A program made the translations under genes and the position numbers. A DNA stretch of 64,000 bases from NCBI RefSeq assembly GCF_007197555.1, contig NZ_CP041614.1, positions 3,588,001-3,652,000 on the forward strand, read 5' to 3'. Below are positions 48,037 through 56,541 of the stretch, piece after piece. A model generated the notes under the pieces. It was given only the letters and a program-made list of their open reading frames with translations. It was not told where the DNA came from and did not search any database. This DNA is from Shewanella psychropiezotolerans. GTDB lineage: Bacteria; Pseudomonadota; Gammaproteobacteria; Enterobacterales; Shewanellaceae. The first letter of the stretch is position 1, and the number at the start of each line of letters is the position of its first letter.

Positions 48037-49338
48037 ATGAAGTCATCATGTCCAAAAATTGTCATTGTCGGTGGTGGGGCCGGAGGGTTAGAGCTAGCGA
48101 CTCAATTAGGCCACAGGCTTGGCAAGAAAAACAGCGCCCAAATAGTGCTCGTCGATAAAAACAGAACCCATATCTGGAAACCCTTACTTCATGAAGTGGC
48201 CACAGGCTCTCTGGATTCTGATCTCGATGGAGTGGTTTACTCTGCCCATGCGGCAAAACATGGCTATCAGTTTCAACTTGGGACGTTTTGCGATCTCGAT
48301 GCCGATAATAAGTTGATTAAGGTCGCCCCAATCACAGACGACAGGGGTAAAGTGCTGTTACCTGAGCGTCAAATTCAATATGACAAATTAGTCATCGCCA
48401 TCGGCAGTGTCAGCAATGACTTCAATACTCCTGGAGTGAGAGAACATTGCTTCTTCCTCGACTCTCATCAACAGGCCAATCGGTTTCATCATGCCCTGTT
48501 AGACAGCTTTACTCGCGTGCATCAATCTGAGTCCATCAATGAGCTCAATATCGCTATCGTCGGAGGCGGCGCGACTGGTGTTGAGCTGTCGGCTGAGCTC
48601 TATCATGTTACTGAACTATTGAAAATCTATGGCCTGAGCAAGATGACCAAAGAAAAACTCAATATTCATCTGATTGAAGCGGGTCCGCGCATCCTTCCCG
48701 CACTCCCCGAACGCATAGCCACGTCAGCAAGGCGTGAGCTAAGTAAGCTTGGGGTCAATGTGATGGAAAATACCCGCATAAGTGAAGCGAGTACCGCAGG
48801 GTTTGTCACAGCCGAAGGTGAACTCATCGAAGCCAACCTGATGTTGTGGGCCGCTGGGGTGAAGGCCCCTGATTTTATCAAAAATATCGAGATATTTGAG
48901 TTAAACCGAGCCAACCAGATCATGGTTAAGGCTAACTTACTCAGCACCATCAATGATGATATCTATGTGATCGGTGATTGCTGTGCCTGCCAACAGGCCG
49001 ATGGTAGCTTCGTGCCACCAAGAGCACAATCCGCTCACCAGATGGCACAGTGCGTCGAGAAAAACATCCTACATGAACTCAAGGGAGAGTCACTGGAATC
49101 ATACATTTATGTGGATCATGGCTCCCTGGTCAATCTGTCTCGTTTCAGCACAGTCGGCAGCCTGATGGGGAATTTAACTAAGAACAGTATGTTTATCGAG
49201 GGCAAGATCGCCCGCTTGGTATATATCTCTCTTTACCGCATGCATCAAAAAGCCATACATGGAACGTTTAAAACTATCGCTCTGTGGCTAGCCGAAAAAT
49301 TGATGAGGGTAGTCAGACCTCGAATGAAGTTACACTAA
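48037..49338 (+). CDS. NDH-2-like NAD(P)/FAD-dependent oxidoreductase
   Basis: The 433-residue flavoprotein is of the type II NADH dehydrogenase family, a non-proton-pumping NADH:quinone oxidoreductase. The FAD fingerprint is KIVIVGGGAGGLELATQLGH at the start, the NAD-binding fingerprint NIAIVGGGATGVELSAELYH at mid-length, and the FAD-binding IYVIGDCCACQQADGSFVPP follows, with RAQSAHQMA. The C-terminus is basic and hydrophobic (WLAEKLMRVVRPRMKLH), likely a membrane anchor. It is on the opposite strand to its neighbours and ends in a terminator. Confidence 0.9.
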   Translation: MKSSCPKIVIVGGGAGGLELATQLGHRLGKKNSAQIVLVDKNRTHIWKPLLHEVATGSLDSDLDGVVYSAHAAKHGYQFQLGTFCDLDADNKLIKVAPITDDRGKVLLPERQIQYDKLVIAIGSVSNDFNTPGVREHCFFLDSHQQANRFHHALLDSFTRVHQSESINELNIAIVGGGATGVELSAELYHVTELLKIYGLSKMTKEKLNIHLIEAGPRILPALPERIATSARRELSKLGVNVMENTRISEASTAGFVTAEGELIEANLMLWAAGVKAPDFIKNIEIFELNRANQIMVKANLLSTINDDIYVIGDCCACQQADGSFVPPRAQSAHQMAQCVEKNILHELKGESLESYIYVDHGSLVNLSRFSTVGSLMGNLTKNSMFIEGKIARLVYISLYRMHQKAIHGTFKTIALWLAEKLMRVVRPRMKLH

Positions 49339-49359
49339 AATAATATTTTACAAATAATG

Positions 49360-49386
49360 TATGCCCTCAATGACAATGAGGGCATA
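49360..49386. terminator. Terminator after the NDH-2-like gene
   Basis: A perfect 10-bp stem TATGCCCTCA/TGAGGGCATA with a 7-base loop lies between convergent genes (stops at 49338 and 49407). No long T-run follows on the plus strand. Confidence 0.65.
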
Positions 49387-49406
49387 AAACGATCAAAGTA
49401 ATGGCT

Positions 49407-50703
49407 TTAATTACCAAATAAATCGGTATCTCTCTCAATCGGAAAGGTGATCTTAAACTCAGTACCTTCGCCCAGCAGGCTCTTACAATGCACATCGCCT
49501 TTTAACACTTGAGTGATCAGATTAAACACTATGTATAAACCAAGCCCACTGCCCCCAGAGCCTCTACGAGTCGTATAAAAAGGTTCAAAGACCATAGACA
49601 CGGTTTCCGCAGACATGCCTTTGCCATCATCTTTAAAACGAACTATCACCCTGTCCTCTGTTCGGGCAATGTGAATCATGATCTTTCCATTCGTATCATG
49701 CTCAAAGGCATGAGTGATGGCATTAAGCAGTAAATTTTTGAGTACTAATTTCAAGGTTTCTGCGTATGTAGTCACCCTCAAGTCTTTATCACCTTCGATA
49801 CTCACTTGATGATGGATTAAATCTAACTCAGGCAATATTTCAGTAATGCTGTCATCGACATGGGACATAAGATTAAATGTGGTTAGCTCTTCTGATGACA
49901 CATCGACTGCCACGAGTTTAAAGTCTTTTATCAGCTTAGACGCTCTGTTCAGATTCGATAAAATCATCTCAGATGACTGAACAGCGGCATCGAAAAATCC
50001 GGACATCTCTTCATGTGACAAGTGTCCCTCATTAAACTCATGACTCAATCTCCCCGTCTCCCCTTGCATAAAGGAAGATGCTGTAACACAAATTCCAATC
50101 GGCGTATTGAGCTCATGAGCCACCCCGGCCACCAATCGACCTAAGGACGCCATTTTTTCAGCTTTGACTAGCTTATCTTGCGCCGATATCAAGTGCTCCA
50201 TGGACTCCTGTAGCTCCTTGGTCCTGTCTTTGACTAACTCTTCGAGGTTTTCCTTGTGTACTCTCAGCTCCTCTTCGGCCTTCTTCTTCGTCTCATAAGC
50301 CTTATCTAATCTAAGGCGTTCTTTATAGAGCTCTAGAAACACCCCCACTTTACTCTTCAAAATCTCATCATTAATCGGTTTCACCAGATAATCTACCGCG
50401 CCGCTGATATACCCTTAAACTCGAAGGCCTCATCACGGGCAAATGCGGTAATGAAGATAACGGGGATATGGCAGGTTTTCGGGTGCTCTAAGATAAGTGA
50501 AGCCGCTTCGAAACCATCCATGCCGGGCATCTGCACGTCCATCAAGATCAAAAAGAAATCATGTTTATGAGCCACCGCCAACGCCTGATGACCGGACATG
50601 GCTTTCGTAAAGTCTAAGTTTAGGGGGCTAAAATACGCTCATAAACACGCAGGTTATTGGGCTCGTCATCGACGATCAGAATTTTAGGACAGGACTCATT
50701 CAT
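49407..50703 (-). CDS. Response-regulator/histidine kinase hybrid, two frameshifts in the sequence
   Basis: The start ATG at 50703 (MNESCPKILIVDDEPNNLRV) overlaps the cheB stop. Two losses break the receiver domain: the GGGGG at 50623-50627 after ERILAP (restored: LNLDFTKAMSGHQAL), and CCC at 50412-50414 after EAFEFKG (restored: YISGAVDYLVKPINDE). The repaired protein of about 432 residues has a receiver (about 1-120; phospho-acceptor D in LILMDVQMPGMDG), a coiled coil, a HisKA-type dimer with the His in GVAHELNTPIGICV, and a HATPase domain (N box LLLNAITHAFEHD; GSGGSGLGLYIVF). It closes the operon of two hybrid kinases, CheR and CheB. Confidence 0.85.
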
Positions 50704-51295
50704 GTAAATGGTCCTTAGCCACACTAAACTCAGGCTTAAAATCACACTTAGCAAGATAATGCCCCAACTTATCTAAGGGGATTTTCCTATCGACAACGAC
50801 CATGTCTATAGCAGCTTTTGGCATCACATCGACCTCGGCAGTTTGAGGATCTTGTACTATGGCGAAACCGCCATAATTTTTGATCATTTTCAAACCCAGA
50901 CTTCCATCAGAATTAGCTCCTGTAAGTATAAGCCCAATCAGATGATTCTTGTAGCAGGCCGCCGCCGATTGAAACAATACATCGATTGAAGGGATAGAAT
51001 AATTCACTGGTGGATCTATGCTCAAGTTCAAAGTTTTATCCCGCTCCACCAGCAGATGATAACCGGCGGGCGCAATATACACATGAGCAGGCTGTATAGC
51101 CTCACCAGGCTCAGCCTCCTTGACTACCACAGCTGATCTGTCATTTAAATACTCCACCAAAAAATTATCTGCTTGCCTGCATCTGTGCTGAACGATAAGA
51201 ACCCCCAAAGGATAATCACAGGGAAGTTGCGGCAAGATAGCCGTCAATGCATGTAACCCACCGGCAGAAGCCCCTATGACCATGGCCTCATACAT
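50696..51295 (-). CDS. CheB-type methylesterase without receiver domain
   Basis: The start at 51295 (MYEAMVIGASAGGLHALTAI) was chosen over a frame beginning 12 codons upstream because it lies right at the fold's first strand. The 199-residue protein is a CheB catalytic domain with the triad serine in GASAGG, the histidine in VQHRC, and the aspartate in GANSDGSLG. No receiver domain precedes it, so phosphorylation control must come from another protein. It overlaps cheR by 8 bases and the receiver-kinase by 8 bases, indicating tight coupling. Confidence 0.9.
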   Translation of the reverse strand: MYEAMVIGASAGGLHALTAILPQLPCDYPLGVLIVQHRCRQADNFLVEYLNDRSAVVVKEAEPGEAIQPAHVYIAPAGYHLLVERDKTLNLSIDPPVNYSIPSIDVLFQSAAACYKNHLIGLILTGANSDGSLGLKMIKNYGGFAIVQDPQTAEVDVMPKAAIDMVVVDRKIPLDKLGHYLAKCDFKPEFSVAKDHLHE

Positions 51296-52124
51296 GAATG
51301 AGCCGCCTGAATATCCGCTCCTTAGTAGCAAACTCCTCGAATGAGGACTTTACCTGACTGAACTCCAGAGTCTCCTTATCCCCTAGCAAGAGAAAGCCTC
51401 TGGGGATCAGACTCTCTTTAAACAGGCTGAGAACCCTATCTTGTAACCTGGGGTTAAAATAGATGAGCACGTTGCGACACACGATCAGGTGCATCTCGGC
51501 AAAGGCCTGATCTTTCATTAAATTATGGTTGGCAAAGGTGATATGTTCTTTGAGCGACTCTGCCATCTTAGCCGAGTTAAATTTTGCCTGATAATAATCG
51601 GCAAATGAGGCCTTGCCGCCGGATGCCAGATAATTTTGCGTGAATAGTTTTATTTTTTCGGCGGGATAAATCCCCTTCTCGGCAATCTCCAGAGAATGAT
51701 TATTGTAATCGGTGGCATAAATCCGGGTACGCTCCAGCAGCCCCTCCTCCTTGAGCATGATAGCCATGGAATAGACCTCCTCTCCCGTCGCGCAACCTGC
51801 ATGCCAGATGTTGACTCTTGCGTAGGTTTTGAGCTGAGTAAAAACTTTTTGACGTACCTTCTTGAACACCAGAGGTTCACGAAACATCTCGGTCACAGTC
51901 ACCGACATGTCCCGTAAAAAGAGATCGAAAAAATCCGGATCATGTAAAATTTTAGGTACCATGTCAGACACAGAGTCAAGATCCGATAGCTGAACTCGAT
52001 TTAAAATCCTTCGTTCCAGAGAGGCTCTGGAATAATCACGAAAGTCATAGCCATAACGGAAATGTATCGCCTCAAGCAGTTGATTGACTTCAAACTCAAT
52101 CATATCTTCAGATTTCATAATCAA
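51288..52124 (-). CDS. CheR-type glutamate methyltransferase
   Basis: The 278-residue CheR protein has an N-terminal helical domain (about 1-80; YDFRDYSRASLERRILNRVQ) and a SAM-binding domain: NIWHAGCATGEEVYSMAIML and LIVCRNVLIYFNPRLQDRVL. The start is a TTG at 52124 with GGGGAC upstream, or the ATG at 52118. It lies between the hybrid kinases and CheB. Chemotaxis-type CheR and CheB next to sensor kinases occur in other bacteria; here no typical chemoreceptor is in the window, so the methylated substrate may be the kinases' own helices. Confidence 0.9.
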   Translation of the reverse strand: MIMKSEDMIEFEVNQLLEAIHFRYGYDFRDYSRASLERRILNRVQLSDLDSVSDMVPKILHDPDFFDLFLRDMSVTVTEMFREPLVFKKVRQKVFTQLKTYARVNIWHAGCATGEEVYSMAIMLKEEGLLERTRIYATDYNNHSLEIAEKGIYPAEKIKLFTQNYLASGGKASFADYYQAKFNSAKMAESLKEHITFANHNLMKDQAFAEMHLIVCRNVLIYFNPRLQDRVLSLFKESLIPRGFLLLGDKETLEFSQVKSSFEEFATKERIFRRLIHV

Positions 52125-52141
52125 GATAACGTCCCCAAAAT

Positions 52142-55060
52142 CTAGTTCCTAAACAGCCAAATCCGCATAATCGACAGTAATTTATCGAAATCGATCGGCT
52201 TAGTCAGATATTCCGAAGCGCCAGCTTGGAGAGATTTCTCTCTATCCTCGGGCATTGCCTTAGCGGTTAACGCTATGATAGGGATATGCTTGTAATCGCT
52301 CATTTCCCGTATTTTTCGCGTCGCCTCATAACCATCCATCTCAGGCATCATGGTATCCATCAACACCAATTCGAAATTTTTATCTTTCTCTAGCTGCTCC
52401 ACCGCTTCCTTACCGTTATGGGCCATCTCGACATCGAAGCCTATCTCGATCAATTTTTTCGACAGGGCGTAGGTATTTCTCATGTCATCATCGGCCAGCA
52501 AAACCTTACGGCCCTTAAGCATGGAGTCTTCATCGTGGAGCATATGTATGGTCTTTTGGCTACTGACACAAAAACGAGACTCGATATCATGTAAAAACAG
52601 TGAAATATCGTCGAGCAACCGCTCGGCAGAACCTACCCCCTTGATGACGATAGTGGATGAATACTTGTTCAGTTCATCTTGCTCCTCATCGGTGATCTCT
52701 TTACCCGTATAGATGATCACCGGCGGTACTCGAGCAAGCTCACTGGCATCGATCCGCTTTAGCACTTCAAAACCACTAAAATCCGGTAAGCCTAGATCTA
52801 AGATGACGCAGTCATATTTACCCGACATGATCTCGTCGACTCCCTGACTGCCGTTATCGACACACTTGATGTCGATATCACTGTTCTCCAACAGTCTGAT
52901 GATTGACGTTTGATTGGCGATATCATCTTCTACCACTAACACATGACGCAGCTCGGTGGCTGAAAATGCCCTTATCTCGTCAAATACGGTTAAAAGTTGC
53001 TCCTGACTGACAGGCTTAGTTTGTAAGCCGATAGCTCCCTGAACTAAGGCAGCGTTTTTATCGTCACTGTGGGCCGAGATGATCTCCACCGGTATATGGC
53101 GTGTCTTGAGACTGAACTTAAGTTGTTCCAGTACCTTGTGGCCATCGATATCGGGTAGCATGATATCAAGAATAATGCCATCGGGTTGGTACTCCTGTGC
53201 CAGGTAGATCCCCGTACGTCCATCACCGGCAACCAGACATTTGTAGCCATTTTCCCGGGCATGATCCCGCAATATTTTGGCAAAAATTCTATCGTCGTCG
53301 ATGATAAGTAAAGAACGGTCCCCCTCATGTAAACTATTTCTGTCATCGGGGATGAACTCGGGATGGATCTGCATCGCAGGATCATGTTTTACGGGATTCC
53401 TAGTGGGGGATTGGGTGACGCTTGATGAGGAGCTAGATTCATCCGCCACTGTTGTATATTTAACCTCAGAGAGAATGGCTTCATTGTGTCCCTCGGACTT
53501 AGGGTCTATACCATCCGAGTCAAACTTACTGGGCAAGTATAAGGTAAAGGTGCTGCCCTGTTCTGGAGAGCTCTCGAGCTGGATCTCTCCACCTAACAGA
53601 CGCGTCAGCTCCCTGGCGATGGTGAGACCTAAACCGGTTCCGCCATACTTTCTGCTGGTAGACCCGTCTTGTTGCTGAAATGCTTCAAAAATGGCCTGGA
53701 GCTTGTCTGTAGGTATGCCGATACCAGTATCGACCACGGCAAGTGACACCGCCTCGTTAGCATCTAAGCTGCTATGGGAAAAGAGGGTTTCGGATTTAAC
53801 GAAGCCAATATTGAGAGAGACAGAGCCGGTCTCTGTGAACTTGAGCGCATTCGACAGCAGGTTTCTCAGTACCTGCTCGACCCTCTGACCGTCACTGGTA
53901 ATACTCAGTGGCAATTTTTCATCCAGATTAATGATGAATTCAAGGTTACGACTCCTGGCAATAGGGTCAAATACCTGCTTCAGGTTACGGCTAAGCACAC
54001 TCAAGTTCACCTCTTCGATATGTATGGTGAGCTTGCCTGCTTCAACCTTAGAGAGATCCATGATGTCATTAATGAGGCAGAGGAGATTGTTGCCCCCATC
54101 GAAAATCACCTTAGCATCTTCGACTTCAACCTCATCCAGATGTTGACTCTTGTTGTCGGCCAACCCTTTGGCTAACAAGAGTAAACTATTGAGAGGCGTC
54201 CTGAGTTCATGACTCATGTTGGCCAGAAATTCTGACTTATATTTACTGGCCAGCGCCAGTTCATTGGCCTTGATGGTGAGGTCAACCTTAGCCGCCTCTA
54301 TCTCATCTTTTTGACGTTTAAGAAACACTTGCTTCTCTTCCAACTCTTCGTTGGATACCTTGAGCTCCTCACTCTGCTGTTTAAGCTCCTCTTCGGAGGT
54401 TTTAAGCAGTTGAGTCTGTTCAAGTAGGCTCTCATTTGAGCTTTTCAGTTCCTCTTGCTGCGCCTGCAACTCTTCCGCTTGCATTTGGGTTTCAAGCAGT
54501 AATGTCTGTGTCCGCTCTTGACTTCTGAGGTTATTGATAACAATACCCAGGTTACTGCAGATGAGTTCGATAACCTCGATCTGTTCATCACTGAATGTTT
54601 GAAATGATGCCAGTTCAATCACCCCCATCAACTCGTCTTCGAATAATACGGGTACCACAAGCACGTTCAAGGGCGAGCTTTCACCCAGCCCTGAGTTAAT
54701 TTGAATATAATCACCGGGGACTTGAGTCAATAAGATGGTTTTCTTCTCTTTAGCACACTGGCCAACGAGTCCCTCTCCTATGGGAATACTGGATAATATC
54801 GCCTTTCGCTTCTTAAATGCATAACTTCCCGACAAACTTAAACCATCATCTTCATCCCCACAGGTGTAGAGGACTCCATGCCCGGCTTGCATCATTTCGG
54901 CTAGCGCAGAGATGATATTATCGGCCATGGCCCTAATCTTTGATGCCCCTTGAGTCAACTCATTGATAACAGACACTTGGTTCTTCATCTCATTTTGCTT
55001 CAACAGATCTTCATTGGTCTTTTTTAGATCCTGTTCATATTGTTTCTCTTGAGTGATATC
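52142..55060 (-). repeat. Tandem kinase duplication, copy 1
   Basis: The 3' 2.9 kb of this kinase gene matches 56542-59460 at a constant 4400-base offset, with only scattered substitutions. Copies share, for example, the segments around 54200 and 58600 and around 55021 and 59421. Confidence 0.9.
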
Positions 55061-56449
55061 GCGAATAAAAATGGTATACATCACCTCTTTGCCTTGTTTA
55101 ACCAGGCCCACCGACAGAAATAACGGAAATGTACTGCCATCGCTACGCAGGGCGACAGCCTCACGCCCCTTACCTACAGCATCCTTGAGTCCTACCGTTT
55201 TATCTCGGCTTAAATAATCGTCATGTTCAGAATGAAAAAGTTCAGGCATCATTATCTTGATATTCTTACCGATGAGTGACTCGGCTGAATACTTAAACAT
55301 CATCTCGGTCGCAGCATTGACCGAAATGATGGTGCCATCATCTTGAAGGGAGACGATGCCATCGACGGATGTGTTGACTATGCCCTGATTAATATTGAGA
55401 CTGTTTGACAAGGACGCGGTTCTTTCCTTGATCTGCCCTTTCATCTCATGCAGTGCTATGCCTAATCTGTCTTTAGTACTCTTAGTCACTATCTCCTTGG
55501 AGAAGTCACCACTGGCTATGGCATCGGCCTGATCAGCAACATCATTCAGGGTCGCTATCATGGTATTGATCGACACCGACAAATCACCAATTTCATCCGC
55601 GCTGCTCCAGGAGACTTTTTGTGTCAGATCGCCAGTGGTGAGTCCATCGGTCACGGCTTTAATCTCTGTAACGGGCTTAATAATCAACCTGGCCATGACA
55701 AAAGAGATCACCACACTCAAGACCAAGGAGATAAGCACAAAGATAATGATCCCCTTAAAGCCCTCTTTACCATTTTCTTCGGCATCAGATAGTAAGGCTT
55801 GTATAAGGTGTTCCACCTTCTCACGCAAGGCTATGAGTTCATGATCAAGATCCGCCCCCTCTTGCTCAACGGCTTCTATGACGGCCTGACTGATGGTGTG
55901 ATCCCACTCCCCCGATTCTATGGTGGTCAAGATAGTGAAAGAGTCTTGTTCAAATTGCAGGTGCTCCTGTTTTATTTTGATTAATCCACTCAGTATTGTT
56001 TTAAAAGCATCAATATCAGTCTGCGCCGAGGCCGCCTTTATGTCATGTTTCACTTCCTCCGTTATCTCATCTATTTCATCATTGATCTTGGCCGACAACT
56101 CGCGGTATTGAATATCTACATGATTAAAATCTCTAGCTGCAATCAACAGACTTGCTTCGGCGCCTACACGGCTATCCAGCTGCATCTCTTCGGCCAAGCG
56201 TAGGGCTTTCTCAAAATAGATCTCCTGCTCTAACAGATGAGTTTCAATTTGAGTCAGGCTGCGTACTCGTGGTAGGTCTATGTTGGAAACTTCCTCTATC
56301 TCTGCGCCTATAAGCCCAATCATGACCATGGAATAGGAACCGACCATGGCCATCAAAGACAAATTAAGCACAGCCGCTAGCATCAATTTCTTCGCTATGG
56401 TGAATTTGAAAAATGATCGAGTTTGAATTTCAGCCATGAAAGTCCACAC
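52142..56449 (-). CDS. Hybrid sensor histidine kinase, membrane sensor, PAS, GAF, three receivers
   Basis: The 1435-residue protein has a membrane helix (about 18-42), a periplasmic four-helix-bundle-like sensor (about 45-215, rich in acidic helices), a second helix (about 218-245), HAMP (ADEIGDLSVSINTMIATLND), a PAS domain (about 355-475), a GAF-type domain (about 505-640), a long coiled coil (about 640-735), HisKA with His747 (LANMSHELRTPLNSLLLL), HATPase (GTGLGLTIARELTRLLGG), and three receivers: about 1046-1160, 1168-1290, and 1313-1432. Each has acidic-pocket and phospho-acceptor residues. The start is GTG at 56449 or ATG at 56437. The whole C-terminal two thirds is nearly identical to the neighbouring kinase. 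Confidence 0.93.
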   Translation of the reverse strand: MWTFMAEIQTRSFFKFTIAKKLMLAAVLNLSLMAMVGSYSMVMIGLIGAEIEEVSNIDLPRVRSLTQIETHLLEQEIYFEKALRLAEEMQLDSRVGAEASLLIAARDFNHVDIQYRELSAKINDEIDEITEEVKHDIKAASAQTDIDAFKTILSGLIKIKQEHLQFEQDSFTILTTIESGEWDHTISQAVIEAVEQEGADLDHELIALREKVEHLIQALLSDAEENGKEGFKGIIIFVLISLVLSVVISFVMARLIIKPVTEIKAVTDGLTTGDLTQKVSWSSADEIGDLSVSINTMIATLNDVADQADAIASGDFSKEIVTKSTKDRLGIALHEMKGQIKERTASLSNSLNINQGIVNTSVDGIVSLQDDGTIISVNAATEMMFKYSAESLIGKNIKIMMPELFHSEHDDYLSRDKTVGLKDAVGKGREAVALRSDGSTFPLFLSVGLVKQGKEVMYTIFIRDITQEKQYEQDLKKTNEDLLKQNEMKNQVSVINELTQGASKIRAMADNIISALAEMMQAGHGVLYTCGDEDDGLSLSGSYAFKKRKAILSSIPIGEGLVGQCAKEKKTILLTQVPGDYIQINSGLGESSPLNVLVVPVLFEDELMGVIELASFQTFSDEQIEVIELICSNLGIVINNLRSQERTQTLLLETQMQAEELQAQQEELKSSNESLLEQTQLLKTSEEELKQQSEELKVSNEELEEKQVFLKRQKDEIEAAKVDLTIKANELALASKYKSEFLANMSHELRTPLNSLLLLAKGLADNKSQHLDEVEVEDAKVIFDGGNNLLCLINDIMDLSKVEAGKLTIHIEEVNLSVLSRNLKQVFDPIARSRNLEFIINLDEKLPLSITSDGQRVEQVLRNLLSNALKFTETGSVSLNIGFVKSETLFSHSSLDANEAVSLAVVDTGIGIPTDKLQAIFEAFQQQDGSTSRKYGGTGLGLTIARELTRLLGGEIQLESSPEQGSTFTLYLPSKFDSDGIDPKSEGHNEAILSEVKYTTVADESSSSSSVTQSPTRNPVKHDPAMQIHPEFIPDDRNSLHEGDRSLLIIDDDRIFAKILRDHARENGYKCLVAGDGRTGIYLAQEYQPDGIILDIMLPDIDGHKVLEQLKFSLKTRHIPVEIISAHSDDKNAALVQGAIGLQTKPVSQEQLLTVFDEIRAFSATELRHVLVVEDDIANQTSIIRLLENSDIDIKCVDNGSQGVDEIMSGKYDCVILDLGLPDFSGFEVLKRIDASELARVPPVIIYTGKEITDEEQDELNKYSSTIVIKGVGSAERLLDDISLFLHDIESRFCVSSQKTIHMLHDEDSMLKGRKVLLADDDMRNTYALSKKLIEIGFDVEMAHNGKEAVEQLEKDKNFELVLMDTMMPEMDGYEATRKIREMSDYKHIPIIALTAKAMPEDREKSLQAGASEYLTKPIDFDKLLSIMRIWLFRN

Positions 56450-56541
56450 CTGTACGTTAATCTACTTAAACTCAGCTAAGTCTTCAGTAGAGTCCTTGTC
56501 CTTCAATCAATACCTAAAAGCATAGTTCAGATATCCCCACA

